Source of the DNA: Cichorium intybus | Lineage: Eukaryota > Streptophyta > Magnoliopsida > Asterales > Asteraceae | Assembly (NCBI GenBank): GCA_023525715.1 | Contig: CM042012.1 | Coordinates: 115,114,298-115,178,297, forward strand | Length of the DNA: 64,000 nucleotides | Direction of reading: 5' to 3' | Shown: in pieces, positions 27,331-39,526 of the stretch | Layout of the letters: every line of letters begins with the position of its first letter | Numbering within the stretch: the first letter of the stretch is position 1 | Notes under the pieces: model-generated | Database searches by the model: none | The model's input: the letters and a program-made list of their open reading frames with translations, nothing else | Told to the model about the DNA's origin: nothing | Program-made: the position numbers and the translations under genes

Positions 27331-30300
27331 AATTCTCCCCTCCTTCAAAAGATTTCGTCCCCGAAATCATACAAATAAGCGAGGGTAATTCTTTCTCATT
27401 ACAATTTCGGTCTCCCATATCATATGGAAACCTCTATAGTATTGCCAAAACATTTTAACCATACTAGTCTTCTTATCTTGCAGCTGTCTTATCTTCCGGT
27501 CAAACACCTTCTTGGGTTGTCCCGGGTACCTGAACTTCTCATCTACCTCAATTTCAACAAGAGGTATGCATTGAAATTCATCAAGCAATGTTCTTCAGAA
27601 ATATGACTCATGGAAAACATTATGAATGTATTGGAGTTCATCAGGAAACTTTAATCAATACATCTCAATTCTTACTTTTTGGGATACCTGGAAAGGTCCA
27701 ATATATAAGGACTCAACTTTCCTTTTTGTCCCACCTCAATTTCTAGTCTTTCCGAAGGATCTTTTGATTACCCCGACATCCCTCATCTGGAATTGCAACG
27801 GTTTTACTCTATGGTTCATGTACTACCGTTACTGCTTCTTAGCCATTTTCCAATTTTCTCGTATTTATCAAGTCTTCTTTTTAACTTGTACCACCGTCTA
27901 GGATCTAGCCAACGGCTGTTCCACATCTTCAATCCTATAAATCGAAGGATAACACGGTACCCCCGTACAACACTTCATACAAGTCTGTAGAATACTAGTA
28001 TGTAAACTATTATTTCTTACAAATTCCACCGACGATAGACGATCTTCTCATCTTCCACCAGGGTCTGTTGTGCAAATTTCTAAGCATATCTTCTAATATT
28101 TGCATTATTATCTCACCTTGTCCATCAGTCTGCTAATAATATACGGTACTTATTAGTACTTCCGAACCTAATTTTTCTTGGGATTTATGCCTAAATCAGT
28201 GAATATTTCTATTAGCTCGACCCGATACAGTCGACACTGGTAACACACGTTGGCAAATTTCTCCTTCTATGTAGTTTTTCATTACTTTTCGATCTTAATT
28301 TCTTCCCTAATCGGTATAAATTTACACTGATTTCATCAATCAATCTGCAATTACCCATATGGTGTCATACCCATGCGGTACTTGCAAAGACTTTATTATA
28401 AAGTCTATAATATTTTCGTCCCATTTCTTCTTTGGGACCCACAACGGTTAAATTTTCCGTATGTTTCTAATGATTTGACTGTAGTTACACATAAGTCAAA
28501 CATTTTTCACATGTCTTTCAATGTCTTTTTTTAGTCCCGGCCACCAATACATAGGTTATATCATCCTACACAGTTTGGTATTGCCCTGGGCATTTGCGTA
28601 TCTACCCCCATATACATCTTTTAAGGGTAAATTTTAATATCTCACTTTGCTTTGGAACTCACGTACACAACCCCAAGGGTTTTTCAATCGTCGTGAGTTT
28701 CTAATTAGCTTCTTTCGATAGCTAATCATTCATTCACTTTTCACGTTTTCAGACCTGCACACTTCTTTTTGTGCTACCCGAATCAACTCAGGTAATCAAT
28801 TCGCCACATTCATACATGTGGTTGTATCTTTCAAAGAATATTCTTTTTAATTCAAGGCATCTATAATCACATCCGCCTTTCCGAGATGGTACAAGATTTC
28901 ATAACCAAAATCTTTAAGTAACCCATATATCTTTGCTATCTCATGTTTAGCTTCTTTTTGATCAATTAAGTGTTTCAAACTTTTATGATCCGTACCAACA
29001 GTAAGCTTTACACCATACAAGTAGTGTCTCTAAAGCTTCAATGTCAAATTCATAATTGCTACTGCAATATCATGTATCCAAAATCAACTCTGGATGCATT
29101 TCTCTAAAACAATTTATCTTCTCCGCTTAGCAATAATGCTAACACCGGAGCTTCACATAAGGTTTATTTCAACCTTTGAAAAGTTACATGTGGTCTTTCT
29201 ACCACTCAGACTTTTCATTTTTATTGGTCAACTTTAGTCAATAGAACAATAGTCAAGGAGCAGTTTTCTACAACTCTCCCATAGTAACCCGCCAATCCAA
29301 GGGAATTACTACTTTCAGTCAAATTCCAAGGCGGTTTCTGTTTTATCACATCATCATTTCTACTGGATCCAGTTTAACATTTTCGGCATCAATAACATGC
29401 CCAAAGAATATGAAACTTCTTTTAGCCAAATTTCATACTTGGAGAATTTTACATATCACTTAACTCAGTGAAGTAACTCCAATATCTGGTACAAATGTAC
29501 CCCATATTCAGTCTGGTTTCGAGAAGATCAGATTCTCAGTAGCCAATGCACATACATATCAGCTTGTCTTTCTTCTTTTCAAACAAGATAGGGCTCCACA
29601 TGATGACACTTTCGGCCATATGAGACCCCGATTCAAAAACAATTTCTTCTAATTGTTTTACCATTCTGCCATCTCTGCAGATGTTAATCAATATAGAGCC
29701 TAAATAACAGGAACGGCTCCCAAGACCAGTTTAATCATAAACTCTTTTAATCAATCTGGTGAAAATTCTAGAGGTTCTTTGGAAGAAACATCCAAGAATT
29801 CATTTAAAGTTTTACACTTCTGTCACCGCTTTATTTAGCTTGGCCCATACCACGTATGCCAACTACAACATCATTCCTTTACTAACTCTTTTCCGAGTTT
29901 AAGCAAAGGAAAATAACCGGTATTCTCAACAACGGTTATTTATCATGAATTTCATCCGTTTCACTTCTGATTTTTGAACCATCATGTTCATTTTCTACAA
30001 TTCATGTTAGCATCATTCATTGCTAACCAATTCATATGCACTATTTCTTCAAATTCATTGGTAGGCATCGGCTCCAGATTTATAGGGAAAAATGGTCCCG
30101 TAAATCCTAGACAGACTACCTTCCAGGTGTTCAATATCTTGAACATATTTGCTATTTGCTATAGCCACTTCCAAAATTTCATCCATAATCGTTGATGAAA
30201 TATTCAGACAAAACATCAAAGTCATCGATCCAAAGCATAGCTTCATGGATCAAATATAACATATACGGGGATTATATTCAAGACAATGATATCTGAGACC

Positions 30301-30879
30301 ATATTAATCTACTCACGAGCTTCTTCCACAATCCGCTGGAATGCTCATGGTACCACTGGTCCTTTTCGACCATTCGTTTCTTCTTTCTTTCCTCCCCGTT
30401 CTTTCCTGGGTTTATCACCCGTTACTCCACATTTAACATGTGAACATTTCATAGGAAAGTGTTTTATAGCTCCGCGCTAAACACACTTCCGTTCCATCCA
30501 ACAGACTCGAGCAATATGCTCCTGCTTTCTGCAATTTCAGTAATTCAACGGTAGAGTCTCAACTCTACTAATTTCTTAGTGCTTTTCCTGTACTGCTCAA
30601 AATACATAGTTGCTCTGTTTTGGTCCCTTCCCTTTAAGGTTGGACCCAGTTCGTGGTAACTTCTCCTGAAGCGTCCACTAATCTTTTTCTGCTTTTCTTG
30701 TAGTCTCAGCTACTTTTCTTTCACCTTGATATCAATCAGGGTGAGCACCCAATTTCTTTCTCTGACCACAGCAACTACTGTTGCTTGCCATGTGGATTTT
30801 CTGCTACTTGTCTCGTTGCCCCTCGTTCAATGGAGCCTTGAGAAAGGGCTGGTTCACTTCTTAAAGCTGCACGCCCTAA
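27331..30879 (-). pseudogene. element B decayed gag-pol, copy 2
   Basis: Nearly identical to 22264-25810, including its stops. Differences are a few substitutions and single-base indels (for example one extra C near 27774 and near 27963). It ends at the same LTR junction as copy 1, so the duplication came after the deletion that made that junction. Confidence 0.9.
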
Positions 30880-32399
30880 TTGTCGTATCATTTATTCATT
30901 TATTCATTTATTGACTCACAGCTCCGTTCTTGTCTATTATAGACTCACGGCTTATCTGGTATTGTTGTGTCATTGACTCACAGCTCCGTTCTTGTCTTTC
31001 TCAGACTCACGACTTATCTGGTATTGTCTTTTCAACGCATCTGTCAACTGTTCATTTTTGTCCCCCAAAGCAGTTTCAATCTGTAACAGTTCAATCATCA
31101 TATATCATATATGATATCAGTGAGATTACTCACCTGGATACTAGCTGCATTTAAATCCCGGTTGTTTCTTGCCTTTGCATGCACCACAACCATTCGTCCC
31201 GTACCTATATATTCATTTATATACCAAATGATCATAGGTTAATTACCATTTCAATTGACTCTTTTACATAAGAGTTAAATATTATAACATTACAAACAAT
31301 GTCTAGATGATAAACTTTCCATTTATCATCTTTTCATGCATTATACACATTCCCGAGGCATTTGTATCGATCTACAGTGTCCCCGAGGAGTCGAAAACTC
31401 AATTTAATATTTTTCTAGGACTTTTCATACCATCATGTACTTATGGTTCAAGTTTGAGGTAAATCGGACAAGCCTAGCAAAAATTCACATGATTGAGCTC
31501 TCTGTCAAGCCGGCACACCGCGTCTGGAACTGGGCGCACCACGCCTGGGCGCACCGCGCCAGTATATGGGCGCACCGCGCCTTGCGCCTGGGCAGGGTTC
31601 CAGACCAGTCGCGATTTGGCACTGTAGCATGCAGTTTTGACAATTTAAGTCCTTAATCCAGTTCTTAATCATATGGGGTTTGTTCCCTGACTAAAACCCT
31701 CCATTAATACAAGGTTTTAATCCAATGAAACAAACTCAATCAATCAAAAGGAAGAATTAGGGTTCTTAGTTCCAAAAACCCCAAAACTTCAAATTCATCA
31801 ATAATAGCAACCTACTTCCATATTCTTGAATTAAGTCCTTTTAGCATGACTTACTAGAAGTATTAAGCTATTACAACACATAATTCTTGACTGAAATTTC
31901 AGTCATCAAGTTCATTTCATCAAGAACACTCAAGAACTTAGGTTAGAATTCAAATACTAACCTTGTTTAACTTAGGAATCACCAATTCCAAGCTATGATT
32001 CCAATTTCCTGCTTCAATTCCATGATCTCTGCAGAAATCGCACCTTCAAGACCCCTCCCGATGCTGCTAAAATTTTCAGCCAACATTAATGGAGGTATTT
32101 TCTTTTTATATTTTCCAGATTTTCACTTTTAGTCCCTAAGTTTCATTTCTTGAACTTTTGGCACTATAATCAAGTTTTATTACAATAAAACTTTCATTTC
32201 TTATACTTTTGCCACAAGCAACAATAATTTTACATAATTGGTCCTTCACTTGATCAAATGATCAAATTACCCTTTTATGGTAAAATGACCAATTTACCCT
32301 TTTCTAGTATTAACTTTCTAATACTTAGAACACCATATTAAACCATAATTACACTATGATTAACATATTAATACTTGTCAAAAGTATCGTGGTGTTACA
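30880..32399 (-). repeat. element B 5' LTR, truncated (1520 bp)
   Basis: Same start point and exactly the same length as 25811-27330. Its end is the outer end of the inserted element, next to TSD CAAAT. On the element strand a TATA-like AATATAAAAAGA lies at 32101-32112. Confidence 0.9.
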
Positions 32400-32901
32400 C
32401 AAATTCTACCTTGTCCTCATCCGCACATTTGCTAACCCGAAACACCTTCTCGATATGCATTATCCACTCCATAGCTTGGACTGGATTATCTGTCCCTGAA
32501 AACTCTTTTGGTTTACAACCAAGGAAAGATTTGTAAGTACATCCGACTTTCTTGGTAGAAGCTTCCCCGCCTTGAGTTTCTTTTATTTCCCGAGCACGAC
32601 TTTCTCCCTGGCTTTCATCTTCCGGCTGCCTGTCATGAATACTTTTTGCAGCCTCTTCACTAGGATTAGGATTGGCACTCGGGTTAGGATTGCCACTCGG
32701 ATTGGGGTTATTCGTTAACGTAGGCATCATTTGCCTAACCACTTCTTCCACTATTACCCGAATATCAGGTGGATTTTCTCCCACCGGTTCCCTTGCTGGT
32801 GCTCTTGCTCTTCGTCCCACAAAGCCGCGTGAATGGGCTGGTCCACTTCTTGAGGTTCCATGCGAATTTGCACCAGTGGGATTACTCCTTGTATTTCTCA
32901 T
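32400..32901 (-). CDS. element A gag N-terminus (split from the rest by element B)
   Basis: The ATG at 32901 begins MRNTRSNPTGANSHGTSRSG, a basic Ser/Arg-rich start. A short NPNPSGNPNPSANPNPS repeat follows, then the retrotransposon gag segment (KPKEFSGTDNPVQAMEWIMH). The frame runs 167 codons plus one base to the CAAAT duplication and continues at 19869. It starts about 150 bp downstream of the 5' LTR and PBS. Confidence 0.9.
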
Positions 32902-33038
32902 ACTTCAAAATTCAGCAAACCGTTAGATTACGTATATAATAACAAACTTATATATATCTAACAGTCCATTTGTCTGTTTTTCTCTCAAGGTTTAAGTCCA
33001 GGAATCTAATCTAAGACACCTAGTTCACTTAAACCACG

Positions 33039-33050
33039 GCTCTGATACGA
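33039..33050 (-). other. element A primer binding site (tRNA-iMet)
   Basis: Minus strand reads TCGTATCAGAGC, one mismatch from the TGGTATCAGAGC complement of initiator Met tRNA. It begins 3 nt after the 5' LTR. Confidence 0.85.
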
Positions 33051-33053
33051 ACT

Positions 33054-35005
33054 TGTAACACCCGACTTATTAACAAAACACCCCTTAAATTTTTTTTATT
33101 CAAACCATATATTTTACAATCAAAACATAAGTATAGGGGTATTAGTTAACACATAGAGGTACAAGCGTATCAAGGATTACAACATATATAAATATTATAC
33201 ATCCTTTAAGCCGGGTAGTTACAAATTAATCCAAATCCTCAGTCACGGACTTTATCTTTCCCTTTGGCGGGATCACGCTCACCTGCAGGGACATATCAAA
33301 TAAACTGTGAGCTATAAAGCCCAATGAGTAATCAAGCAAATAAACATGCATATATAAGAGAATAACAACAATTAAACTCTTAAACAGTTTCTGTCCCAAA
33401 AGTCATAGTCATCACTGACCGCACCGTATATCATAGCCATAAAGGCCGCACCAAATATCATAGCCATATAGGCCGCACCAAATATCATAGCCATATAGGC
33501 CGCACCAAATATCATAACCATATAGGCCGCACCGGATCATTTTAGTTAATCAAATCATAGCCCAAAGGCCGCACCGTTTATTATTTATATCATAGCCCGA
33601 AGGCCGCACCAGTTTAGGTTCAATAACCCAATATCATGGTCCTAAGACCGCACCAGTTAATTTCAAAGATAATAATCATAGCCAACAAGGCTGCACCATT
33701 TGGAATTACAATCCAATGTCATGTCCGTATATTATTCGGGTAACCTACCCTTGTCCCGTATTCAACTACTTTAAGTAGTGCCATTGTAATCACCATATAT
33801 CATACTAGATATAGTCAAGATTACTCACCCGAAGGCTTGCTACTACTAGCTTTTGTCGTTTCTTGCCTTCCAATGTATTCCACAATATTTTGTCCCGTAC
33901 CTATAATTTCGTTCATTTTCAAAATGATTATAGGTTAACAGCCATTCTAATTGACTCTAAGGCATAAGAGTTCAATAATATATCATTACAAACAATGTCT
34001 AGATGATAAACTTTCCATTTACCATCTTTTCATGAATTTTTCTATTTACCGAGGCATTCGTATTGATCTACAGTGCCCCCGAGGAGTCGAAAACTCAATT
34101 TAATATTTTTCCCAGACTTTTCAGACCATTAGGGACTTATGGTTTAAGTTTGAGGTAAATCGGACAAGCCAAACAAAAGTTAGCGTTTTGAACCCCCTGC
34201 CTGGAGGGCGCACTGCGCCTAGATTGGGGCGCACCGCGCCTGGCGCCTGGGCAGGTTCCAGACCAGTCGCGATTTTTGCACTGTAGCATGCAGTTTTGGC
34301 CTATTAAGCTCTTAATGCTGTTCTTAATCATTTCGGGTTTATTCCCTGGCTAAAACCCTCCATTAACACAAGGTTTTTAACCATTGAAACCAACTCAATC
34401 AATCAAAGGAAGGATTAGGGTTCTTAGTTCCAAAAACCCCAAAACTTCAAATTCAACAATTCCAATGGTTTCAATGTCAAGTTCTTATCAATTGGACATG
34501 TTTGAATGCAGAAATCATACACAAACATCCTAGACTTCACTGAAATTACAGATTTCAGTTTAGTCCCAAAAACCCACCAAGAACAACATAGACTAGAACT
34601 TGGAATACTTACCTCCAAAGCCTCCAATTCTTCAATTCAAAGTTATAATCCGATTTCCAAGCCTCAAACTTCAAGAATTCTTCAAGTTTTTGCAGAAATC
34701 TCACAAGGAAAACCCTCTCCCGTTGCCTCTCGAAAATCTGCACATATGGGAGAAGCTTCCATCCTTTTATACCCCCAGAAATTGCAAACTAGTCCCTGGA
34801 GTTGCATTTATTGAACTTTTGCCACAATTAAAAAAATTTATGACAAAAATCAGATTTTTATAACATTTTAAGTCCACAACCCAAAACATTATTACAAGGT
34901 AAATCCTTTTCTGTCCAAAAGACCAAATTACCCTTCTAAGGTAAAATGACCAATTTACCCTTTTTATTATAACTACATAATAATAAAACATGCCTTGGCG
35001 TTACA
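33054..35005 (-). repeat. element A 5' LTR (1952 bp)
   Basis: Pairs with 13794-15718. It is 27 bp longer because of one extra minisatellite unit at about 33500. Adjacent to TSD CATGG at 35006-35010. Confidence 0.95.
34761..34773 (-). promoter_or_regulatory. element A LTR TATA box
   Basis: Minus strand reads GGTATAAAAGGAT, about 235 nt into the 5' LTR. Transcription would start near 34735, leaving a leader of about 1.8 kb before the gag ATG. The leader would contain the minisatellite and the inverted decamer pair. Confidence 0.6.
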
Positions 35006-35488
35006 CATGGTGTGGTTGCATCAGTGACTTCACCTGATTTTTCTTAAGGCTTTGTCTCAACGTCGTTCCATACAAACCTCGGTGGTTTCATCCTCCTCGT
35101 TATCAACTTGAATCGACGGCAACAGAAACAGTTGCGACACGTACGTGGAGGTAACAGGGGCGGCAGAAGGTAGCGGGATTAAAGAGTTTCGTCATCTCCG
35201 ACGATGATGAAGGTGATTCCTCCGTTTTTTGAATTATTTCGAAGATTCAAGGGCTCGTAGTTTAGATTACAGGCGAATTTTGACTTCAATCGAGGTGGAG
35301 AAATCAATTGCGATGGTCATCCACACACCCTCCCTTCAATCCGTTGAAATCATCATCCGTAAGGCTTAATTGAAAATCAGAACTTTTTTGTAGCTCTGCA
35401 AACCCTTTTGATCTCTTTTTAATTATTGCTCTTTTGTTTGCGAAATCGCAAATTCGCATCTGGGATTTGTGGATTTAGCTTCAAGAAA

Positions 35489-35848
35489 ATGGCACCAAGT
35501 TCTGTGGTAGTCACAGTAGACAAACCAACGAACATCTCCTTAGTAGAACTCGATGATTCAGAAACGTCTGTCTTTCTTGAAAAGCAAAAAACAGCAAGCA
35601 CCAAACAGTTTTTTTCATGGCGGCTTTTACTCAAAGCTCAAAGAATCCTCTCTTTCTTTCCATGGTTAACAATGGGATTTTCCAAAACTTTTGTGTCAGT
35701 TAAAAAGCGCATTGCATTATCAGATTCAAGCAAAGATGAAGTCAAATATAAAGAGCATATTATGTACAGATTCATAAGAGTGTTTCTTGCTATTTATAAT
35801 GTCGCTTTGGTTGTTGAAATCGTTGCTACTTTCAAAATTGGGATTTGA
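35489..35848 (+). pseudogene. cellulose synthase-like C N-terminal fragment (119 aa)
   Basis: The frame from ATG 35489 contains FFSWRLLLKAQRILSFFPWL, then SVKKRIAL, then MYRFIRVFLAIYNVALVVEI and VATFKIG before TGA. This matches the N-terminal region of plant CSLC proteins (xyloglucan glucan synthases of the Golgi) up to the conserved FKGW position. There it stops, without the glycosyltransferase domain. Upstream sequence and the (CT)n stretch across the Gypsy insertion may be the donor's 5' leader. Being enclosed by the TIRs at 13336 and 36387, it is best read as a transposon-captured gene fragment. Confidence 0.7.
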
Positions 35849-36071
35849 AACTTATACCATCAGAAGCTATGGAACTTGTACACTCGTTTTCATCTTCTTC
35901 GAGTTTGTACCCTAATTTCTACAGGAGGCATGCCGGTTGCTGGGTTGCCGTTTTCGTACATGATCGAAATCAACTTACAATCCAATTCTTCACACGCCTT
36001 ATCCCTCTCACGATTTCGAATCAGGCAACAACCCTTGATTGCTGCGATCCAATTGAAGAGATGATTTCGCA

Positions 36072-36081
36072 AATATATATA

Positions 36082-36173
<92 letters not shown>
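36072..36173. repeat. (TA)n microsatellite
   Basis: Nearly pure TA, just inside the right TIR of the MULE-like element. Confidence 0.95.
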
Positions 36174-36175
<2 letters not shown>

Positions 36176-36190
36176 AAACAAAAAAAAAAT

Positions 36191-36387
36191 CTTCATAAAT
36201 AGTCCCTGTTATGGAAAAAGACTACTTTGCCCTTATCAGTTATCTACTTAACAGCCAAAAACTGATGGAGGGACCATTTATAAAAAGTTTTCAAACCACA
36301 GGGACTATCCTTGAGGTTTTTGAAAGTTAGGGACTAAAGTCGATATTTTTTGAAACCACAGGGACCATTTATGAAGTTTTGTCTTAA
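36191..36387 (-). repeat. right terminal inverted repeat of the MULE-like element
   Basis: Complement of 13336-13531. The outer 30 bp are identical, ending GAAGTTTTGTCTTAA. Confidence 0.8.
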
Positions 36388-39259
36388 TCTAATAATGTAA
36401 GGATTCATTTGTCCCCTTCTAACGATATCCATATATATTGGGTTCTTGACAACTGCTAGCCCTTATATGGAACTTTAGTTAAGGTTTGAAAGATAAACAC
36501 TTTTTGTCATAAAATACGTGCCTTTTTATGCTTAGACTGAAATTCACAACAAATATACATATATAGGTCATACCATAAAACCCTAGAGGATATATTCCAT
36601 GTTACATTGAAGAAAAAAATGACATAGAGATGTCATGTGCCAAGGCAATGTAGTTTGGTTGTTTAATCACACACCTTTTGTAGGTTTTGTGTATCACTTC
36701 TTGTTGCAAATATTACAGGTGTTTGAATCCTAATTATGATTATAGTATATTTATTGTAGTTGTGTGGCCAATTAGGTTCAATTGCATTGGCGGTAACATT
36801 TATCACTCATGTTTGAGCTTTGAGGCACATACTCCAACAATATCCTACTTGTGCTAGAAAAAATATTTTTCTTATAAAACTATCAAATAATACAAAGCAT
36901 TTTAAAAGTCCATAAGTTGCTTTTAAAAAAATTAAATTTTTTGAAAGTCTATAAACCCAAAACCGGATCTTTTTTCGATCCAGACGGGACTCAAAACCGA
37001 ATTAGTTCTAGTCAACAAAGTCAAAACCGAAATGAATCCAAACAATATCGGATCAAAATCAGTTTTCGGGCAAAAATATTTGAGCATATAGGAACCAATT
37101 AGGATTGGTTCAAAACCGGTTACAGTGAAACCACATTTAAAGAAACTATGTTTTCGCCACTTTTTTTCTTTTTGCCGAACTTGATTTCGGTGAAGTTTTA
37201 TTTTTAAATAAGTTTTTCTCGAGCATTCAATGTATTGCAAGGGGTGAAAACATGTTTTGGGAAACATCTAAACATTGTATTAACAACAAATTTAAGACAT
37301 GATGTATGGAAACAATATTTTTTTTTACAATTTTACTGTATGAAAATCGTTTTTATAGGATTGGAAACCAGTTTCTAATTTAGCTTTTCAAGTCGGGTTT
37401 ACTCAAACCGGTTCCAATGGTAAAATCCTTAAACTGGTATAAACCGCTGGTTTGGATCCAAACCGGATCGATTTCTATCAAACCAAATTTTAAATCAAAT
37501 TAGGCTAGATTTTAAAGCGGTTTCAAAATATAAAGAGATTTTTTTGTTAGCCTCTATAACTAGAATACTAGATACATAAAGGAGGAAAGTGGAAACACAC
37601 TATCAAAGAGACAAAATCCAAACACCGTCCCAAATCCACCACAAGACTAACCCATCTTCGACCCAAATCGCAAAAGTAATGGCCACCTAAACAAATAGCC
37701 TAGCATAGAAGTCCAAAAACTGGTAGCTAACCCATCCAAACATATGGTCCACTCAACCATTGTCACTCATATCACATCCATAACTTTGAGTCTGCTACAT
37801 GAGACTATATATGAGACTCGACCGGAATAAACTAGACAAACTTTTAAGAACTATTTTCGATGATGATAATGATGATGATGATGATGAGAAGGACATTCAC
37901 CTCTTTTCTATAAACGAAAGGTTGAGAGCTAATGTCTATCCTATATTGTTCTACCTTTTTAGGTAAAAAAGAGAACATTATAGGTATCATGACATCGATC
38001 TCATTTTCTGTCCAACACACCAAAACGTAACACCAAATGTTATGTTCTATCATGATGTGTCTTGCCAAGCTTAACAAATAAGTCTAATGGCGATTGTTGA
38101 CCATAAACCCAAATCCTGGTTCTTCCATAATATATTATTCTTTTTGCAGTAATAATTAACATCTAATTTGATTTATAAACTTATAGCTTCACCTAGAGTG
38201 GTATTGAACCACCATTGCAAGCATACAGAGTGGACAACCAACTTAGTTGCATGTGAACTATCGTTAAGTCATAAAATAATAAACACTCTAAAATTGAAGC
38301 ATGCGAGATTTGAATTTGAGTCAATTCCTTTTAAAGATTTTATATCAAGTGATCATAGTTACACCACGTTGATGGTGATGAAAGATGCATAAAGCTAACT
38401 TCAATTCGATACTTGAACTTGAACGTTCCAGACAGAGTTGCTTTGCTCTAAGAACTTATTTATCATTTTGCTTTATTTATTTGTTGAGATTATATTTTAT
38501 ATAATTATCATATTTTGACGACTTCATATAATTTGTTAAGAAGTATAAAAAAAATCAATTCGATTCTAAACTTGAAACACCATTATAAAAATCTTTGTTG
38601 TCATCTTTAAATCAAGTCACCTGCATCACAACAGAATAAAAGCTTATTATGAACTCCCTAATGCGCTAAATGAATATTTATGAGACCGATATGATATTCA
38701 AGAAAACTATAGTTTAAAATGTTAAGTGAAAATGTAATATTTGTTGCATGTTATTAATGTTCTTTGCAATATTCTTGATTCTGCTTATTAAATATAATTA
38801 AATTTGTATTTACTTATAAGTAAAATGTCACTTATTAATTTAATATACAAAAATGGTATTAAACGAAAGTATTATATAAAGATATATTAATTTATCATAA
38901 AAGATTCAGACTTCATCTTTTTGAGTAGATGTTGACGATGAACAGAATTAGAAAAGAAATTCTTCAAAATGTCTCTTTTTGTATCTAATAAAAAATAAAG
39001 ATTCAATCATTCAAAATGGTTAGAAAGAGCTAACGATGTTAAGAAGTATTTTACGTAATGCATGACCTCAAATTACTTGTACCGCAAACCATACTTTTGC
39101 GAAGAATTGGTGTTACATAAAGTGTCACACTACCAAACTTTGACCAACAATATCTCATATTTGACTTCTTTTAGACCATATACATACCATTTACTGTTTT
39201 CCACGTACATGTCAAAGAATTCTTTTCGTAACAGTGAATCAGTTTTCACATGATATAAG
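36388..39259. other. noncoding spacer
   Basis: 36945-37500 is rich in AAACCGG/GGTTTT-type words on both strands and resembles the interior of the hAT-like element at 61319-62038, but I could not find matching ends. 37861-37885 is a short GAT repeat. No gene is supported; a 74-codon frame at 38168-38392 has no recognised domain. Confidence 0.4.
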
Positions 39260-39511
39260 TCAAGATGTAAAATGTATAAACACAAGTCAAATATCAAAAT
39301 ATACTCTTTGATTATAATTGGAAATATATCTCTAAAACCAATTACAGTGTTTCTCACTCTTTTTATCTGTATGTTCATAGCTCGAGAATACAGATATTTA
39401 TACTCAAAATAAAGCAAACTAATTGGGGACAAATTGATTCTCCACAATCAATTTGTTTCCTGATTTATGTGATTGAACAGTAATCCCATTTAGGGACATA
39501 GGATTCCAACA
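39260..39511 (-). repeat. Copia 3' LTR (252 bp)
   Basis: Plus-strand ends TCAAGATGTAAAATG and GGATTCCAACA; same length and sequence as 43788-44039. Confidence 0.95.
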
Positions 39512-39522
39512 ATCACCCCCGA
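39512..39522 (-). other. Copia polypurine tract
   Basis: Minus strand TCGGGGGTGAT directly before the 3' LTR. Confidence 0.7.
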
Positions 39523-39526
39523 ATCT

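Larger units (their letters stand above)
19875..32399 (-). mobile_element. Gypsy element B, tandemly duplicated (LTR-int-LTR-int-LTR)
   Basis: Inserted in the gag of element A with TSD CAAAT at 19870-19874 and 32400-32404. It contains one full-length LTR and two LTRs truncated at the same point, separated by two nearly identical internal regions. The repeat period is about 5.07 kb. The internal regions are decayed gag-pol without PBS or gag start. The single TSD pair around the whole array shows one insertion followed by expansion in place, most simply by unequal exchange. Confidence 0.9.
13794..35005 (-). mobile_element. Gypsy element A, chromovirus (Tekay/Del-like), complete but interrupted
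   Basis: Both LTRs, PBS, PPT and a gag-pol frame are present in minus orientation. CATGG flanks it exactly (13789-13793 and 35006-35010). Without the nested element B the length is about 8.7 kb. The chromodomain after the integrase and a single gag-pol frame place it among chromoviruses, most like Tekay/Del. The LTRs differ by few substitutions plus one minisatellite unit, so insertion was fairly recent. Confidence 0.95.
13336..36387. mobile_element. MULE-like element with captured CSLC fragment, host of nested Gypsy elements
   Basis: Inverted copies of about 196 bp lie at 13336-13531 and 36191-36387; the outer 30 bp are an exact inverted match. Once Gypsy A (13794-35005 and one TSD) is removed, the element is about 1.8 kb. 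It contains a (CT)n stretch typical of a 5' leader and the N-terminal exon of a CSLC-type gene, so it fits a Pack-MULE carrying the 5' end of a gene. The flanking nonamers TTGATTAAT and TCTAATAAT agree at six of nine positions, a possible decayed 9-bp duplication. Assignment to Mutator is inference; no transposase is present. Confidence 0.55.

Noticed and set aside
34137..34863. Frames at 34137-34863 and their duplicates at 14850-15576
   Set aside because: They lie inside the LTRs of element A and occur in both copies only because the LTR is duplicated.
35890..36072. 60-codon minus-strand frame opposite the CSLC fragment
   Set aside because: It looks fairly protein-like, but I recognise no family and it overlaps captured sequence inside a transposon.
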